Assembly (NCBI GenBank): GCA_963978905.1
Contig: OZ022257.1
Location: 44,960,203-45,024,202 of the forward strand
Direction: 5' to 3'
DNA from: Trichostrongylus colubriformis
Lineage: Eukaryota; Nematoda; Chromadorea; Rhabditida; Trichostrongylidae
DNA length: 64,000 bases
Made by a program: the position numbers and the translations under genes. The notes under the pieces were generated by a model. That model saw nothing but the letters and a program-made list of their open reading frames with translations, was not told the DNA's origin and ran no database searches. Within the stretch, counting starts at the first letter, position 1, and each line of letters opens with the position of its first letter. Of the stretch, positions 44,628 to 56,282 are shown piece after piece.

Positions 44628-44930
44628 TCAAACATAAGGGTCCACTAGTCTCAGATCATGAAAGGGCAAACGTCGAATGCAACACTTATAATGATAGTTC
44701 AGCTGTTGGATATGGCAATCACCAATCATTTTGTGCAGCTCGTTTCTCATGTAGCCATAGGAATCGGAGATAAATGAGGTTATCTGCATTTGACGCATCT
44801 TTTTACAAAATGTTCGCAGACGCCAACTGTGTTCTGCTGTCCGTTCAACCTTGCTCTTTGCCCTATTTACCCAAGGTTCGCAGAAGCAGACCCGACTGCA
44901 GTGATGTGCTATGTCTAGAAAGCTTGGCAT
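44628..44930 (-). CDS. Hypothetical 100-codon frame
   Basis: A Met-to-stop frame with balanced composition (SWRLRTFCKKMRQMQITSFI; GYMRNELHKMIGDC). No family motif, signal or splice site was recognised. It could be part of an old transposase or a short gene. Confidence 0.3.
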   Translation of the reverse strand: MPSFLDIAHHCSRVCFCEPWVNRAKSKVERTAEHSWRLRTFCKKMRQMQITSFISDSYGYMRNELHKMIGDCHIQQLNYHYKCCIRRLPFHDLRLVDPYV

Positions 44931-45716
44931 AAGCTGTAGGATGTAAAGTGTCAGACGCTGATTTTCCCGGTTTCCTCTAAATATTGTTGTAGTTGAAGTT
45001 GTAGGCGGAAAATACTGTGTATGTAAAGTGCAAGTCTAGGGTCTGTAGCGGTAGTGGAGCGAAAAGAACCGGAGAAACCGAATAAAAGCCGAAAAAAGCC
45101 AAAAACCTTATAAATACGACCTTCTTCACTTCGTTGAGTGCACTTCAGACGTATTTTGCGACGCCGCGTGCGATCATTTGGTGCCTACCGGAGCAGCGGA
45201 TCTGTGATATGTGACGGCCATACGCAGCATGGACGCGCTCATTGTTGGAGAAGCTATGGGAACTTACCACATGAACACAAAGCCCTGGTAATCACCTCTT
45301 TCGCACCGGTTTGCGCCATACGTCTCCCACTAAACCATCAGCTCTCATTTAAAGTGAACATTTCCCATTATTGAAAGTCGCAAATCATTTTATCGTCTCT
45401 TTATTGCTGTATTTTAAGAGCACTTGATGTGATGAGTAATAGTGCATGGACAACGCGGATCAACGTACCCGAGATTCTTGTCATGGACCACTTGTCTAGT
45501 AAATGTAGCCGTATAATCGTTCAGAGCATGAGTGGTTGTCGCGCGGTAATCCCGGTGTGTAGGCAATTTCTTGCCTGCAGACTTTGACAGAAATCAGAAA
45601 ATTGGGCCAGACCATTCAGAATTTCTAGGATTTGTGTATGTCCGAGCCTACTACAATGCCTTTGTAGTGTAATCTTCAACTTCCATAGCTCACTGTTCAC
45701 TAGCCCATTGACGACC

Positions 45717-45784
45717 GTGTGACACGACGTCGTGTCACACCATGTTGGCCGCGTGAGACCGTGTGACACGATGTCGTGTCACAG
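45717..45784. repeat. Two copies of a 24-bp palindrome
   Basis: 45717-45740 is a perfect palindrome with half-site GTGTGACACGAC; 45761-45784 is a one- or two-base variant. A third, perfect copy is at 51487-51510, on the other side of the MULE. Confidence 0.85.
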
Positions 45785-46138
45785 CCTTGTAACTTATATT
45801 TTAAGCTTCATTTAGAACTTTTGTTTGATCTTTTCTTTATTATGCATACCTCTAATATAAAGGTTTTCTACACAAAGCATGGTCCAAGAAAATAACTCTT
45901 GATTGTTGAATTATGGATCTTCCAAATAAAGGGGTAAAAAGCGATCACTGAGCACACTTTTCCTGGTTATTTTGAAGATAGTCAGTCAAAAATAGTGTCT
46001 GCATCTGCTGCAAAGGGTGCGGACCCTTCTGACATGAAATGCAGCGTAAATGCGCCCTTGAATTTTACACATTTCTTCATCACAGCTAACCCATCGCCTT
46101 CAATCATTTGCCTTACCTTCGCATAACTCTTGAAGTCT

Positions 46139-46147
46139 GTGAGTGGG
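46139..46147. repeat. 9-bp target-site duplication of the MULE, left copy
   Basis: GTGAGTGGG, repeated at 50611-50619 directly after the right terminus. Nine base pairs is the hallmark size for Mutator-like elements. Confidence 0.75.
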
Positions 46148-46690
46148 GGGGGGAGAGAAAAACTCACCGGCGGCGCGTGTGCAGCGCGTGTCCACCCCGC
46201 CGCACGCCGCCGCGCGGCGAAAAGGCTGGCAATGGCCTGCGCCGCCGCCACTATGCTCCAATGACAACAATTTGCTGGCATTTTGCCAACGCTCCCTCGC
46301 TTCCGATCAATAGCGGGTGGCGTACTCTCGCATTCCCCCATACCGTCAGTTACCCTGCGTAATTCCTGATCCCCTGTCATTCCCTCCTCGCCATGGGCTG
46401 CAGATATTCTACTACTCTATTTCACAAGTGCTATGGACGAGGGTGAGTATTTTTAATAGGAACCTTTTGCTCTAGATGCATTTTCCTTGCAAGCAATTGT
46501 GCTCTCATCATGAGCCAAGGTGAGCTTCCCTTATCATTTCTTTCTCGTGGTTGTTTCTTTTTTGGTCAGCCAGTGCATGGTGGTGTCGTTCACTAACACT
46601 TTATGATTAGTGAATATTCCACGCATAAGCTGGAAACCAATCTACTGTCCCACATTTAATCGTTTCTTTTCTTTAAATATCCTCTGATAC
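46148..46690. repeat. Left terminal inverted repeat of the MULE
   Basis: About 540 bp, inverted copy at 50079-50610 with high identity (for example CAATAGCGGGTGGCGTACTC and its complement). Small differences show the arms have diverged slightly. Confidence 0.88.
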
Positions 46691-47113
46691 TTCAAGTTTG
46701 TTTAGTCTTTATTGTGTGTTCAAAGGTATTGGTTATTGACTACTACCATTTTCACGGCCCTGCTAACTGCACGGTTTCAGTTCTGAAACTGGATAGCTTA
46801 ACTCTACTGTTAACATACGTCATTTGCTTTTTTTTTTGCTCAGTGCTGCTGCGTTGTTAGACTGGCCACCTTTATTTAGTCAACTTCGAAGGAGACATTT
46901 AGAATCTTCTCTATTTGTATTACGTACTTAATCGAAAGCCATACAATTCTTCAAATTGATTTTTCCGAAATGAATCGCGACATTCTGCGGCAGTACTTAA
47001 TGATGGTGGAGGTAGTCACACATGCACGTCTTAGTTCTCTTGCGAAACGCCGCATCTCCCTGGCCACTTTTATGCGTCTTTCCCGATCTCTTCTTCTCAG
47101 TCTCCGTTCTACG

Positions 47114-49216
47114 TCAGGTAGCTGAAACAAGGATTTCGGTACGTCTCATCAAGACTGGAGTAAAAGTCGAAACAAAATTTACTCGTTCCAACGCGCAAAG
47201 ATCTCCGAATGCTCTTGTGTTTGAAGCTCGAATTCTTCCGAGAACCACCTCCAGATCCACATTTTTTTTCTTGAAAATGCGGCGTAACTTGCTGAAATAC
47301 AATCCTGATTGTAGTCACCATATAGCGATGTCTTCTTACCTGTGGTACGCTTCGGCAAGATTTGTTGTCCGAAGTTCGGTTATACCCCATTTGCACCACA
47401 AATCAGCATAAGGTCCTCTCATCCATGTCGTGTGCAGGTACCCCAGAAATTCTTCACATTTCTGGTAAGCCTCATGCCCCAACGGAATGGATGGGCGGTT
47501 TAGTCCAGGAAGACGTCGGTGAAGGTGCTTAGGCAGAAATGGGAGTCCCTTTATCATTCTCCACCACTTCAAAACCGGTCTACTCCGATGTGGGCCTACA
47601 AGGTAGCGTCTCAGGCCGAGCGAGTCCCTCTTCCTGTTCCAGGCTTGTGCTAGATGGAAAGCACAGCCTTCCACACTCACGCTCGGAAATACAGCTCTTG
47701 CGGCGCGGATTGCTGCTGTTTCAAAGTCGACAACTAGTCGCAGACTGGGTAACCCGCCTAAAGCGACGAGTTCATCTGTCAACCGCCCGAAAATGGTTCT
47801 GTATGTCGCTTCCGTTTTGTTCCTTGTCAGGGCGTGCAGAAGAGGAACCTGCAAATGTATCTGGGAGTTTGTTATTTGTGGCTCATGGAATTGAAAAGTA
47901 CAGCTACCTCTAAACCGTTATTACACACTCCGTGAATTGTATACAACTGGCTATGGTCCCCCAACTGCTCCGGTAACACCTTGTGTACCCCGTCTGCGAC
48001 TAGAGCATGCAAACCGTTACGATATGCCTTCTGGAACTCGAGTATTCAGGAGCACAAAAGACTTAGAATGAACTCGAAAGCTACCTCTATTGTTTTCTGA
48101 GAGTAATATATGTGCAGGCTTTGGGTTTGCACTTGCAGAAATCGTGTGTTATCTTCAAGATGAGAGAATGATTCCGGGATATTATCCCAATTCATGCCCC
48201 GCACTCTATGAACAGCTTTACTCCTGTAAAAAAGATGGCAGATAATATCAGGTTGAAGACCATAATGTGAACTACTTCGTGATGGCGCTCCTTCTCGAGT
48301 CCAGGTTTCCCCGGTGGAAGCGGAGCATCATTTCCTCGCGTTCCTCGGCACTTTCGATAGTTCTGTCCTTCTGATATTCCTCCAGCATGTCTTCCAAAAT
48401 CTCTGTGGTAGTACACTTCCTGTACCGGGGGTCCTCACGGATTGCAAGGCTTTTCTAGAACACATTCTTCCATAGAATCCTTCATGATAAGTGAGTATTA
48501 ACCCGCGGTAACTACATGTACGGTTGGGGATAACCTGATGTGTTCTTCGTTCGACCTTGTCTTGAACAGTATTTACACTGATGCACCGGTGCTGATGCCT
48601 ACATGGATCCGACTGGAACTGGTTACCAACAACCTTAATTCCTTGCTTATGGTCATGTTACACGACAGTGATAATAGATAAAGAAGCAAACCTCAATTTG
48701 ATTGTGTATACGTTCCTTCTTGCAGCCTCTACACACATAAAGGTCGTAAAACTTACATTTCTTGTGGAATATATATACGAAACATTGAGTCGAATCTGGA
48801 ATTTTATACCTCAAAATTTCATGTTTGCCAAGATTACTTACCTCTCTCTCTCCAATGAATCTCGGAGGCGCTGCAGACGTTGACGGTGCATTCAGGGATG
48901 ACGACGACGCAAGAAGCTGTCGGACGAAGTTGCCCTGTAAAAAACGAGGGGCACCGGCGCGAGGGGTATTCTGGTTCTGCGAGCTCCCAAGTCCAGAAAA
49001 GAAGGGCTGTGGTGGCGCAGCTAACACTACAGCTGGACATGGTCTAGAAATCACGCTGTCTCGCGCAATGTTCTGGTTATCAAAGCGCGAGGTGCCAGCA
49101 TGGGAAGTTGGGTTAGACTGCCTATAAGAAGTCAGTACCTTCCTTTCCCTCATAACCGGCAGTAAGCCCTGATGAGGGCTGTTGACATTATGAGCGCTGA
49201 ATGGTCGCTGAGTCAT
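47114..49216 (-). CDS. MULE transposase, six exons, about 550 aa, apparently intact
   Basis: Exons 48692-49216, 48276-48454, 48085-48223, 47908-48030, 47340-47848 and 47114-47291 join with consistent phases; four of the introns are about 50 bp. Exon 1 has a disordered start, then a Cys-rich DNA-binding-like segment (FYDLYVCRGCKKERIHNQIE). Exon 2 carries AIREDPRYRKCTTTEILEDM. Catalytic Asp 1 lies in HALVADGVHKV (exon 4) and Asp 2 in LRLVVDFETAAI; the C-x2-H signature is GCAFHLAQAW (exon 5). The catalytic Glu is in TTNLAEAYHS, across the last splice. No stop or frameshift is needed. It cuts and reinserts the element. Weak point: the exon 1 donor (GAG|GTTTGC) is not a strong consensus. Confidence 0.8.
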
Positions 49217-50078
49217 GGCTTACTTCTGAAAGTCCGAAGACACAAAAGTATAAAAGACTCTATAGATTGTCGAGCTGGTTTTCGAATAGTCAATGTTGGC
49301 GGGAAAGTTTGAAAGCTGATCGTCCAAATCAATATAGCCCCTTTGTAAAACCTCATTCGTTTATATTGTAAACCTTTCATCATGGATGAAAACCAATAAT
49401 GCCAAATGGGTTTTAGAGATGTTGCAGGATGTGTGCTGGCAGGTGTCGATTATAGGGTAGAGACGGTTTTCAATCAGGGAGAGACTGAACGAGAAATCGA
49501 AAAGTTCTCAAAACCGGTGATGATGCCATAGATATGTAAAACACTCAAGATATCTGAAGGGGTAAGAAGGAAAAGAGGCGACTTCTGGTGAGAAGTGGTT
49601 TGGTCTTTCCAGTTTATGGGTGGAACATTCACTAATCATAAGTTGTTAGTGAACAACACCACCTTACACTGGGTTTGACCATAGAGAACCAAAAGCGATA
49701 ATAGCATAGTGGCAAAGGAAGCTTACTCCGGTTCATGGAACAACAACAATGCTCGTGGGAAATGAAAGCAGTGTGGTAGGCAGTTCGAATGGTTTAAGCA
49801 AACCGCGGAGTCTCTACCCAATCCCGAAAATCCGTCCTCAGCTCACTATATATCATATCCATCTCTTTCAAAATGAGTTCTACGTAAACTTAGACTTGTG
49901 GCCAGTTGTACTCCTCCCACCACGTACTACACCTTAGCACGAAGAAAATGTATCGGTGACAAAACGTTTGCAATCGAAAGACTTACCCCCATCCAAAATA
50001 TTGAGTGTAGCACAGATAATAGTTGATGCAACCAGTGTTCAAGAAAAAATGACAGCAGAATGGGAATACCCAGGATAA

Positions 50079-50610
50079 TCAGAGGATATTAAAAAGAAAC
50101 GATTAAATGTGGATAGTAGATTGGTTTCCAGCTTATGCGTGGAATATTCACTAATCATAAAGTGTTAGTGAACGACACCACCATGCACTGGCTGACCAAA
50201 AAAGAAACAACCACGAGAAAGAAATGATAAGGGAAGCTCACCTTGGCTCATGATGAGAGCACAATTGCTTGCAAGGAAAATATCAAGAGCAAAAGGTTCC
50301 CATTAAAAATACTCACCCTCGTCCATAGCACTTGTGAAATAGAGTAGGAGGATACCTGCAGCCCATGGCGAGGAAGGAATGACAGGGGACTAGGAGACAC
50401 GCAGGTAACTGACGTTATGGGGGAATGCAAGAGTACGCCACCCGCTATTGATCGGAAGCGAGGGAGCGTTGGCAAAATGCCAGCAAATTGTTGTCATTGG
50501 AGCATAGTGGCGGCGGCGCAGGCCATTGCCAGCCTTTTCGCCGCGCGGCGGCGTGCGGCGGGGTGGACACGCGCTGCACACGCGCCGCCGGTGAGTTTTT
50601 CCGCGGAGCC
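50079..50610. repeat. Right terminal inverted repeat of the MULE
   Basis: Inverted match to 46148-46690. Part of its inner section (about 50120-50210) is repeated in direct orientation at about 49600-49690, inside the element. Confidence 0.85.
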
Positions 50611-50619
50611 GTGAGTGGG
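50611..50619. repeat. 9-bp target-site duplication of the MULE, right copy
   Basis: GTGAGTGGG, same as 46139-46147. Confidence 0.75.
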
Positions 50620-50892
50620 AGTATTCATATATGTTTCATCGCAATGCAGTAATGATTCTACAAACTCTACTTTGTAACCGTCCAGTTTTATTTTAGTTAC
50701 CTTAGTTTTACAGTAGGGAATCCAGGGTTGATTACCGCACTCTGTGCCATGAGATGAGAGTAAAGCCCGGTGTACCACTCGGTGGACTTTCTCACAAACG
50801 GCATGCAAGACGCCATTTGGTCGCTCAAATTCACTTTTTGGTAGGAGTCTATCGATATCTTGATTTACCTGATTCACTTTGATCATTGGCAT
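50620..50892 (-). pseudogene. Gene-like frame interrupted by the MULE
   Basis: The frame outside the right end reads LLPKSEFERPNGVLHAVCEK and continues to KTKVTKIKLDGYKVEFVESL before reaching the target duplication. On the other side, 45982-46138 (minus strand) holds another protein-like frame (FKSYAKVRQMIEGDGLAVMK) in a different phase. Bases at the junction (CCCACTCACAG) could have been a splice acceptor. The family is not recognised; it may be host or an older element. Confidence 0.35.
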
Positions 50893-51486
50893 CCAATCTT
50901 ATTTAAAGACACCGTAAGGGAGTAATTTTGGCTTACGGTAGAACAGACGTAGTGTGGACGAGTTCAAAAGACTGCCATTGCACAAACTCGCCAATTTGAC
51001 GCCTTGGCATGGTGCCAAGAGAAGATGTTTCTTTTATAAATTTGCTTTTTCCTTTTACTTTTTCCTTTATTCTTTCTTACACTGTTTCTAGATGTACTTA
51101 CATGAATGTTAATGTAGTTGGGAATGGCCACTCCACTGCGCTGGGAGTCAGGTGCTACAACTAAAGTTGGCCCGCGGCCATCTCCTACAGCGGACAACTC
51201 GGAACGCCAGTGCGATGATGCGAATGAGGCGCGAATACACACCGCAGCGATGCACTTTTGAGTTCGGGTTTTTTCACCGATTATTGCTTCTAACCTTCTG
51301 CGTTCGTTACGAAATGCTCATTTCTTTGTATGTTTCTCTTGTTTCGGACCCCCTTCCGGTTCCTTTAAAAGGGGAAAGCTTAATGTGGTCTATATACATT
51401 AATATCATAAAGACAGGTGGGGGCCTAATTACAGTGCAAAAAGGTGAAAATTGATAGCTTCTCAAAAAAGGTGTCTCTGTGGGACC

Positions 51487-51510
51487 GTGTGACACGACGT
51501 CGTGTCACAC
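51487..51510. repeat. Third copy of the 24-bp palindrome
   Basis: Perfect palindrome with half-site GTGTGACACGAC. The near flank GGTCGTCAATGGGCTAG (51571-51587) is also present, inverted, beside the first copy (45701-45717). Confidence 0.85.
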
Positions 51511-52460
51511 TCGGAGCGTGGGAAAATTTCGCGCGGTCCCACGCGCCAGGCACGTGTAAATGCCGCGGTCGTCAATGGGCTAGCACTTACGATCCAACAA
51601 AGCTGCTCATCTGTGCCAAGTGGAGCCAAAATTTCAAGTATCGCTTGTCGCCAGAAGTTAACAACTCCCAATTTACTATGCACGGAAAAGGGAATAGCTA
51701 AAGATACTTGGGAGTTCCAGAGGACACAAAGTGAAAAATTATACCACAGGGTACCACGAGCTCTCCAACAAGATTGTGGGATTTGCAATTGAAGAGAACG
51801 GGGCAAAAATCAAGCACATACTATATGCCGCTGACAGTGTTAAATGAAGATTTAGCTAAAGTTTACACGGTCAAGGTTACGTCTACTCAAAGAAGTCACA
51901 CCGCTAAAACCGTGATCACACTTTCATAGATCATCCTGTATCGTGAAAGAACAAGGAGTATACCTCCTATCATTGACGTATCGATCGACGTCACGTTGTT
52001 CTGCATGTGTGGCAGCTGTACGCATCATGAGGAGTTCTGGGACGTATACTTCGCTGAGGAAGCAAATGAAGACCCGTTTTTTGGTCTATCAAACAATTTC
52101 GCTGTCGCACTATCAGCACCTCGACTCTAAGCGACAATATCTCCTCAGATTTTTCAAACTTCGAGGTGGCAAAATTGAAAAGCGTTGACGTCAAACATTT
52201 AAGTAAGCATTTCGATTTCTGAGCCGCGTATTTCCCATATACCCAACTTATCTTTTTGCGATAATGCTGTAAAGGAAAGCAGCGTTGTTATTGTTTGTAT
52301 TGTTCACAAACTTCTATACCCTTTGGAAGACCATCCAGGCACGTGAAATCGTCAAACATGTTTATAAAGATCAAGGCAAGGGATAAGTCGAATCAAGGTT
52401 TTTCAACTTCTCAGATCAATTTTTCGGCCTAGATGAGCATTATATTGATGTTTCTACTAT

Positions 52461-53583
52461 TAGGTTGGCAACTAATTAATTGCGGATTTTTGTTAGAAAA
52501 CCAAAGACCTTTTTTTCATAGAACTAAATAACTTTACTCTGTAATGTATTGCCCATTTTTATCAATGACCTTTTGCCATCTTTCAGGTAGCATCATAATT
52601 CCGCGCTCATGAAACTTCTGGTTTAATCAGTAAAAAACTGAGTCAGGTGCGATTTGACCTCATCATCACTACTGAAATTTTTACCAATCAAAGAATTTTG
52701 CAATGATCGAAACAAAAAGTAATCCGATGGTGCAAGGTCAGAGCTATAAGGTGGATGTGGCAAAACATCTCAACCAAGCTCCAATAATTTTTGCCGAGTG
52801 GCCAAAGATGTGTGTGGTCTTGCATTGTCATGATGGAATACAACACTTTTTCGGTTAATTAATTCGGGTCGTTTTTCTTGAACTGCGTTGCTTAATTTTG
52901 TTAATTGTACAATGTAGACATCAGAATTGATCGTTTGGTTGGGTGGTAGGAGTTCAAAGTAGACAATTCCTTTGTAATCCCACCAAACCAACAACAAAAC
53001 CTTCTTTTGATGAATATCAGCTTTTGCTCTTATTTGAGTTATTGTTAACGACCCATTTTTCATCGCCAGTGATCATTCGGTTTAGAAGTGGATCATTTTC
53101 ATCACGTTTCTTTAGCAAATCGCAGATGCCAATGCGTTGCATTAAATGCGTTTCACCCATATATCCAGTTTTGACACGTACTTAAGTTGTTCTAAATGCT
53201 TTTCAATACATGTATGTGATACCTGTAGCTTCTCTACAATCTCGCGTGTTATACTGTGACAATCCCAATCAAGTATTGCCTTGACTGGGTCGTTGTCAAC
53301 TCCAACTGGACGACCAGAGCGTTTCTCATCTTTGAGAGAAAAATCACCAGAACGAAATTAGGCGAACCTATTTTGGCACTGCCGATCTTTTAAGGCTTCA
53401 GCACCATAAACAGTACATAATTTTTTGTGAGCTTGCGATGCGTTTTTCCCTTTAAGGAAATAATAAAGCAAAATATGACGAAAATGAATGTTTTGATTCT
53501 CCATTTTTCAGCACACGCCAAACGAAAATAATGCAACCGATCAAGAAGCTTTATTTACTGATTGATAACAGGATTGCCTACTA
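52461..53583 (-). pseudogene. Mariner transposase relic (SETMAR/bandit-like)
   Basis: Ends start near TTAGGTTGGCAACTAATT (52461) and, inverted, near TAGTAGGCAATCC (53583), with TA at both edges. The minus-strand gene keeps family landmarks: ITREIVEKL and HTCIEKHL in the N-terminal helix-turn-helix, TGDEKW (first Asp), HHDNARPHTS (second Asp) and SSDLAPSDYFLF (third Asp). It is broken: an in-frame TGA lies between the second and third Asp, and there are frame changes near 53040 and further stops in the N-terminal half. It is not expected to make active enzyme. Confidence 0.85.
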
Positions 53584-54689
53584 TTAGATAACAATATGTG
53601 TTTAACATTTGGCCTACGCCAGTAAAGCTAAATATTCAACTTAAGCCATCTATGAGTGAAATCCGCGATGACTTAGTAGCCGACCTAATAGCACAAGATT
53701 CCCTGAAACGCCAATTTCTGGTAGAATTGACTTTTAGTTTTAACGTGACATATAGAAGATTCTGAGTAAAGCGCCCAGGTTTTTCATATAACTCATTTCG
53801 CCGCAACTGCATCCAATATCATATCGGTGACGGGAATCATATGCACATCGAACAGGATTTACCGTGCTTGATAACCGGAAATCTGACACTGCATCTCTGA
53901 CTTCGTCGCTCCTTTTTCGAAATTATCAAAAATGAAGAGACTTAAGGAGTAGAAGGGTCTTGATACGGGGACTAAGTGGGGGATTCAAAGGGAAATGTCC
54001 TTATATTTTGCCACACCGAGAAATCCGTCAACGTGTATCCTCCATTATTGTTCACGGCCTTCACCTACCTTGGAACTAATTTGTGATGCTATTTTATTTC
54101 TCCAAGCCTGGAGCCTGTCCTAAATTGAAGGCTGCTAGACCTGCTTACAAAGAATTCGAAGATAACTGGAGTGACGGTAAGCGCAGGCGATAATCTGTTG
54201 GCACAAGGTTTGAGGAGTACGATGGGATTCCTCGAACCTCCCAATCAAGCGTGACAAGTACAGACTTGATCACCTTCGCGATGTGAGGTTGCCCGTCGTC
54301 ATGGAACAGAATGGCCTATCCATGTTTATATGGTACTCCCAGAGAGCTTGACTCATATTCAGTGAAACTGGACTAGAATACAATTTTCCTAAACCGTCTC
54401 AATTTCCTCCACAATTTTTCGAGTGAATTGAGCCCTCCACACACCTTAAACTGAGACAGTGAATATCCTAGATTGGGAAATCGAGTTTTCGCCTTTCCTC
54501 ACAACTATGCCTCTCATTTCCTACACAGTGTAATCTTTCGAAAAGCAAGATTCTTTTTCTCTAGCACATATAAGGATATGTATGTACAGTGGAGATAGGT
54601 TGACCAGGGAATATGATAAATGACTGCAATAGGTCCCCAGTCGCACAAAACACCGAAAAGAAGTGAAATAGCAGAAGTGTTGCTTCGGC
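53584..54689. other. Intergenic, no gene recognised
   Basis: Short frames only on both strands; no paired repeats seen. Confidence 0.4.
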
Positions 54690-55530
54690 TCTCCCGCTCC
54701 TGGTGTGTGGCCTTGGCTCGTCCGGGCTGGCACGCGGCAGTTTGAGCGGCGAAGTGTGGCGACGCGGCTCACCTGGGCGTCGTTGATTGGGGCGCGAACA
54801 CGTGAGCGAACGGATAAAGGCTGAAGTAGTTGGGGATTTTATTGAGCACAGACTTCTGCTTTATTTTATTAGTTCTTATGAGATGAACTTTAATTGGTAA
54901 TACTCCTATTTGTTTGATACCCTCATATATCACCCAGATCGCTTATTAATCTTTTTGGGAGCATCGCTTTAAAAAGTTTGATGACAATGTAATAAATCTG
55001 CTTCTCTCCTGTTTGTTTTAATGACACAACATACAAGCATACTTAGGTATATACAAAGTGTTCATCACTTTAGCAACGGAAAAGAAATTAAGCGGATTGC
55101 ATCTTATTGACATCATGACCAAAAAAAGTAAATTTGAATTGAGAAATGTAAGGAATGAAATAATCGAGCAACATCGATTGTCATCAGTTTAACACGGCTT
55201 CACATTGAGGACCAATGCAAAAAAGCAAATTCCACCACATTATCATCAAGCTTTTTAGAATTAAGATCATAAAGATCACAAATAAGTAATCTAGGTGGTA
55301 ATAAAAGGGTGTTGCACGAAAACGCCACACTCAAAAGTTTCAACCTATGAACACGCATGTGAGAAAAGAGAAGTCATTTCTCCACAAAACCCCTGAGTAT
55401 CCTGATCTCAATCAGCACGACTGCGCATTCGCGCTCCACTCAAAACGCCGCGGGGAACGCGGCGTCGCGGAGTTTGCCGCGCATCGTCGCATGCCAGCTC
55501 GAACGAGCCAAAGGATCTTCTTCTAACGGG
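54690..55530. repeat. Pair of related GC-rich segments in inverted orientation
   Basis: 54700-54800 (plus) and 55400-55530 (minus) share GGCTCGT(C/T)CG(G/A)GCTGGCA(C/T)GCG and GGAGCGCGAA / GGGGCGCGAA. They may be diverged terminal repeats of one element of about 850 bp, or two copies of a coding relic (LARSSWHATMRGKLRDA on the minus strand). The AT-rich middle has no frame. Confidence 0.4.
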
Positions 55531-56282
55531 TGCTCGTCAGTGGGGAGAAGTGATAGATCATCCAGAGACACCTGTCGGACCATTATCAAGCTAGAAATGG
55601 CCCAAAAGACTGAACTACAATCCAAGGCTCTATAGGTGTGTATAATTCAATGCTGATAATTTTTATTGAGAGGTACTGGTCTATCAAACAGTGACAACAG
55701 TTCAAATAACACATGTGGAATCGCAAATATTCTTCACTTCATTATTTGTTCCCGTACTTCTTGGTCCAGCCTGAGCCAAATTCATCATGTCGGAATAGCA
55801 GACAAAGCAGTCTTTCGTTCAGAAAGTTACATGGGAATTTCACGTATGGGTTGGTCAATTCATTTCTCAGATTCTTCAGAACTTCAACTTAAATGTTCAT
55901 TTGAAGGTGAATAAATTTTCGGTCAACAGTATGGCTCGGAAGCAAATGAAAGAGGTAACGACGAATAAGCAATTTCAGATCGATTGCCGACCATAAAAAG
56001 CATCCGATTGTATTTCCATAAAATGTCCCGACGCTCCATTTCCGCGTAGGATAATTAAAGCGAGTCTATTGTGAATGTAAAAGCCCCAGTGAGCAATCTG
56101 ACAGAACATCAAAAACCTTAGACATGCGGCAACAACCGGACGTTCTATTTCGTTTGCCTTGTATCGTCTGCCCCCTCTTCGTCATCCAGAATCTTGGTAG
56201 ATTTCGAAAGGGCACCATTGAACACTATATGAAGAGTTCAATATATAAGCTAATCAGCAATCAAGTTCCACACAACTCACCC
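55531..56282. other. Upstream region of the ShKT peptide gene
   Basis: No other gene seen. A TATATAAGC sequence at about 56240-56250 lies about 35 bp before the start codon and could serve as a TATA box. AATCAG just before the start could be a trans-splice acceptor (inference). Confidence 0.35.

Larger units (their letters stand above)
46148..50610 (-). mobile_element. Full-length Mutator-like element (MULE), 4463 bp
   Basis: Long inverted repeats (46148-46690 and 50079-50610) enclose a single transposase gene, with a 9-bp duplication outside. The outermost 9 to 10 bases of the left end are a G run and match the right end poorly; the match becomes near exact at GAAAAACTCACCGGCGGCGC. GC-rich outer arms give way to AT-rich inner arms. 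The combination of long inverted repeats, 9-bp duplication, a Cys-rich N-terminal domain and a MULE DDE domain is diagnostic. Confidence 0.88.

Noticed and set aside
45521..45769. TFIIS N-terminal (LW) domain-like frame on the minus strand
   Set aside because: The spacing of hydrophobic residues is suggestive only, and the frame begins inside the palindromic repeat.
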